A stretch of 64,000 bases of DNA from Grifola frondosa. Lineage: Eukaryota > Basidiomycota > Agaricomycetes > Polyporales > Grifolaceae. Every line of letters starts with the position of its first letter. Position 1 is the stretch's first letter. Location: positions 186,001 to 250,000 of the forward strand of contig LUGG01000041.1 of NCBI GenBank assembly GCA_001683735.1. Reading direction: 5' to 3'. The notes beneath the pieces are model-generated. The model was not told the origin of the DNA. It saw nothing but the letters and a program-made list of their open reading frames with translations, and searched no databases. Both the position numbers and the translations under genes were made by a program. This document shows positions 62,166-64,000 of the stretch, piece after piece.

Positions 62166-64000
62166 ATGGAGAATGAATCGACATTCGTCGCTCCGGAGGG
62201 CGTATACTCCGTGACAGAGGAGCACAAGCCGACTTTGCTCGCACAACATACCGCTAGCACGGCTCCGGTCCTGTACCCTACCAAAGTCTCGACCGTCTCC
62301 GTACGGTTCCACGCCGCAAAGTCTGGAAACTCGCCAGGTCTGTCGCAATTGCTTGGGGGAAACCGAGAGGAGTACAAGAAGGAGAAGGTTGTGGCAAAGG
62401 ACAGAGAAGACGGGCTCAGCGTGTCCAGCAGCGACACCCCGGACGAGGGAAATCCTTCTCCAGATGCCTCAAGTACTCCCGCACCCGACAGTGTCATCTC
62501 TACCCCTACTCTTCCTCATGAACAACTCAACCACCTCTTCTCGCATACTCCGGCGGGGCTGGGTAAGAAGAAGACCGCGGCTCGACCGAAACGCAACATG
62601 CGCACGACCTCCTCCACCTTCATCACACGGCTGCAGAACGCGGATAATCTGAGTAAGATACTACAATCAAAGCAAGGCGAAACCGTATTTTTGTTTTACA
62701 ATTCGGCCAAATGCTTTGTCTGGACTGAAGCAGGTGCAAAGGCTAAGGTATGTCCACATTCCAATATCTTCTTAAGAGACTACAGCTATCTTAGGACCCA
62801 CTGGCACGAATATACTTCTCTGCATATCCCACTTGTCACGACATCAATTTAACCACGGTCTCATCCGAGCGCATTGACGTGATTATCGGGTTTCATACAG
62901 GCGATTTGCTATGGTTTGGTACGTGATCGGATCTCTTGTCTGTTTACTGTCTCCTCACCGATCCACAGATCCCATTTCATCGCGATACGGACGATTGAAC
63001 AAACAGGTGAGACAATTTGTGAGATGACGAGACGTGCGCTGATCAAATCCCAAGGGCCGCATATGCAACTCTCCATGTACAGCCATTCGTTGGGTCCCTG
63101 ATTCTCGGAACCTCTTCCTCGTCTCACATGCGGACGGAACTATCGTCGTATATGACAAAGAACGTGAAGACGGTGTGTTTGTTGCTCACGAACCAGGGCC
63201 GTCTTCTGCGCTTGCGTCTTCGCCAGTGGATGGCAGCTCATCACATAGCTCTCACGGAGAGTGGAATCCCTTAGACTCCATGTTTGTGACCATGCCTCCG
63301 TGGCACCCGGTTGCTGTGGGTGGCTCATTTTCCGCCGGTGGTAAGCCGGAGAAAGAGAAGAGTGCCAAAAACCCGGTCAGTCACTGGCGAGTTTCGCGTA
63401 GACGTATCGTAGGTAAGCTTTCGATTTCATGTGGGACGTCGAGAGACTCACGCTGTTTTTGTGGTGAAGATTTTGTTTTCTCCCCCGATGCTAAATTTGT
63501 AGCGGCAATATCTGAGGATGGCTGTCTTAGAGTAATCGATACCGTCGCTGAGCAGTAAGTCGAAAGCTGTTGTTCACATATAAAGTCTAACGCTTCGTGG
63601 TTATGAGGCTTGTTGATTGCTATGCCTCTTATTTTGGCTCACTTACCTGCGTCGCCTGGTCACCAGATGGCCGTTTCGTCTTGGTGCGTTTTAATGCGTT
63701 TTGAGTCATCCTTTCATATTTAAAATACCTCCATCGTTGCCCAGACCGGAGGCCAAGACGACCTTGTCACAATATTCTCTCCCTGGGAACAACGAGTAAT
63801 TGCGCGATGTCAAGGACACTCTTCCTTCGTCTCCGCCTTAGCCTTTGATGACATCCGCTGTGATGGTCGAACCTACCGGTTCGGCAGTATGGGTGAGGAC
63901 AACAAACTTATCCTGGTCAGTACCCGCCTTTCATTCTCTCGATAATGTCACTAAAGCGCACCGGCGAACACCCGCAGTGGGATTTCTCAAGCGGCGCTCT
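62166..64000 (+). CDS. CREC: CreC/WDR20-like WD40 protein (3-prime end outside window)
   Basis: In Aspergillus, CreC is a WD40 partner of the deubiquitinase CreB in carbon catabolite repression; WDR20 does the same for USP12/46. Sequence shows a disordered N-terminus with a basic [13 protein letters not shown], a start of the propeller [24 protein letters not shown], then [109 protein letters not shown] and [15 protein letters not shown], which are WD repeats in the CreC order with the family insertion before DGRTYRFGS. Introns tested (62920-62967, 63006-63053, about 63682-63743) keep frame. The end of the gene is cut by the window. Confidence 0.9.

Overview
The window is a gene-dense stretch of a filamentous basidiomycete nuclear genome, most likely a mushroom-forming agaricomycete. 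The evidence is many short GT-AG introns (mostly 50-60 nt) with a clear TACTAAC-type branch site in places, moderately high GC, genes on both strands with 100-400 bp between them, and fungal gene families such as KEX2, a CreC/WDR20-like protein, an intron-containing tRNA-Ala(AGC) and a DNMT1-type methyltransferase with RFTS and two BAH domains. I see no transposon, virus, CRISPR array or biosynthetic cluster. I count 26 protein-coding genes, one tRNA and two intronic snoRNAs.

Layout. 0-10 kb: PGS1 (cardiolipin pathway) head-to-head with SCD6 (mRNA decapping/translation control, hosting two box C/D snoRNAs), then a dephospho-CoA kinase, an EH-domain IRS4-like protein and IML2. 10-20 kb: ATG9, an arrestin-like protein with an internal repeat, and a heat-shock factor. 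20-32 kb: RIX1, COG6, COA1, PDH E1-alpha and GID5/ARMC8. 32-41 kb: an ECM15-like thiamine-binding-fold protein, the DNMT1 gene, ILV2 and tRNA-Ala. 41-55 kb: prephenate dehydrogenase, MCM7, KEX2, POT1, TAP42 and YPT6. 55-64 kb: methylenetetrahydrofolate reductase, an unrecognised protein, BCKDH E1-beta and a CreC-like WD40 protein cut by the window end.

Most genes are housekeeping and are not functionally clustered. Twenty of the 26 form ten head-to-head pairs with start codons 135-369 bp apart, so shared bidirectional promoters are the main organising feature.

The most notable signals are: (1) two paralogous C/D snoRNAs in neighbouring SCD6 introns with the same 18S guide; (2) a sharply bounded CpG-poor tract inside the DNA methyltransferase gene itself; (3) micro-exons of 5, 7 and 12 nt and two GC-AG introns; (4) single-base deletions breaking conserved reading frames in at least ten genes, always -1 and never +1, which points to sequence error rather than gene death. 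Exon structures here were read by eye from splice signals and family conservation, so gene spans are firmer than individual splice sites.
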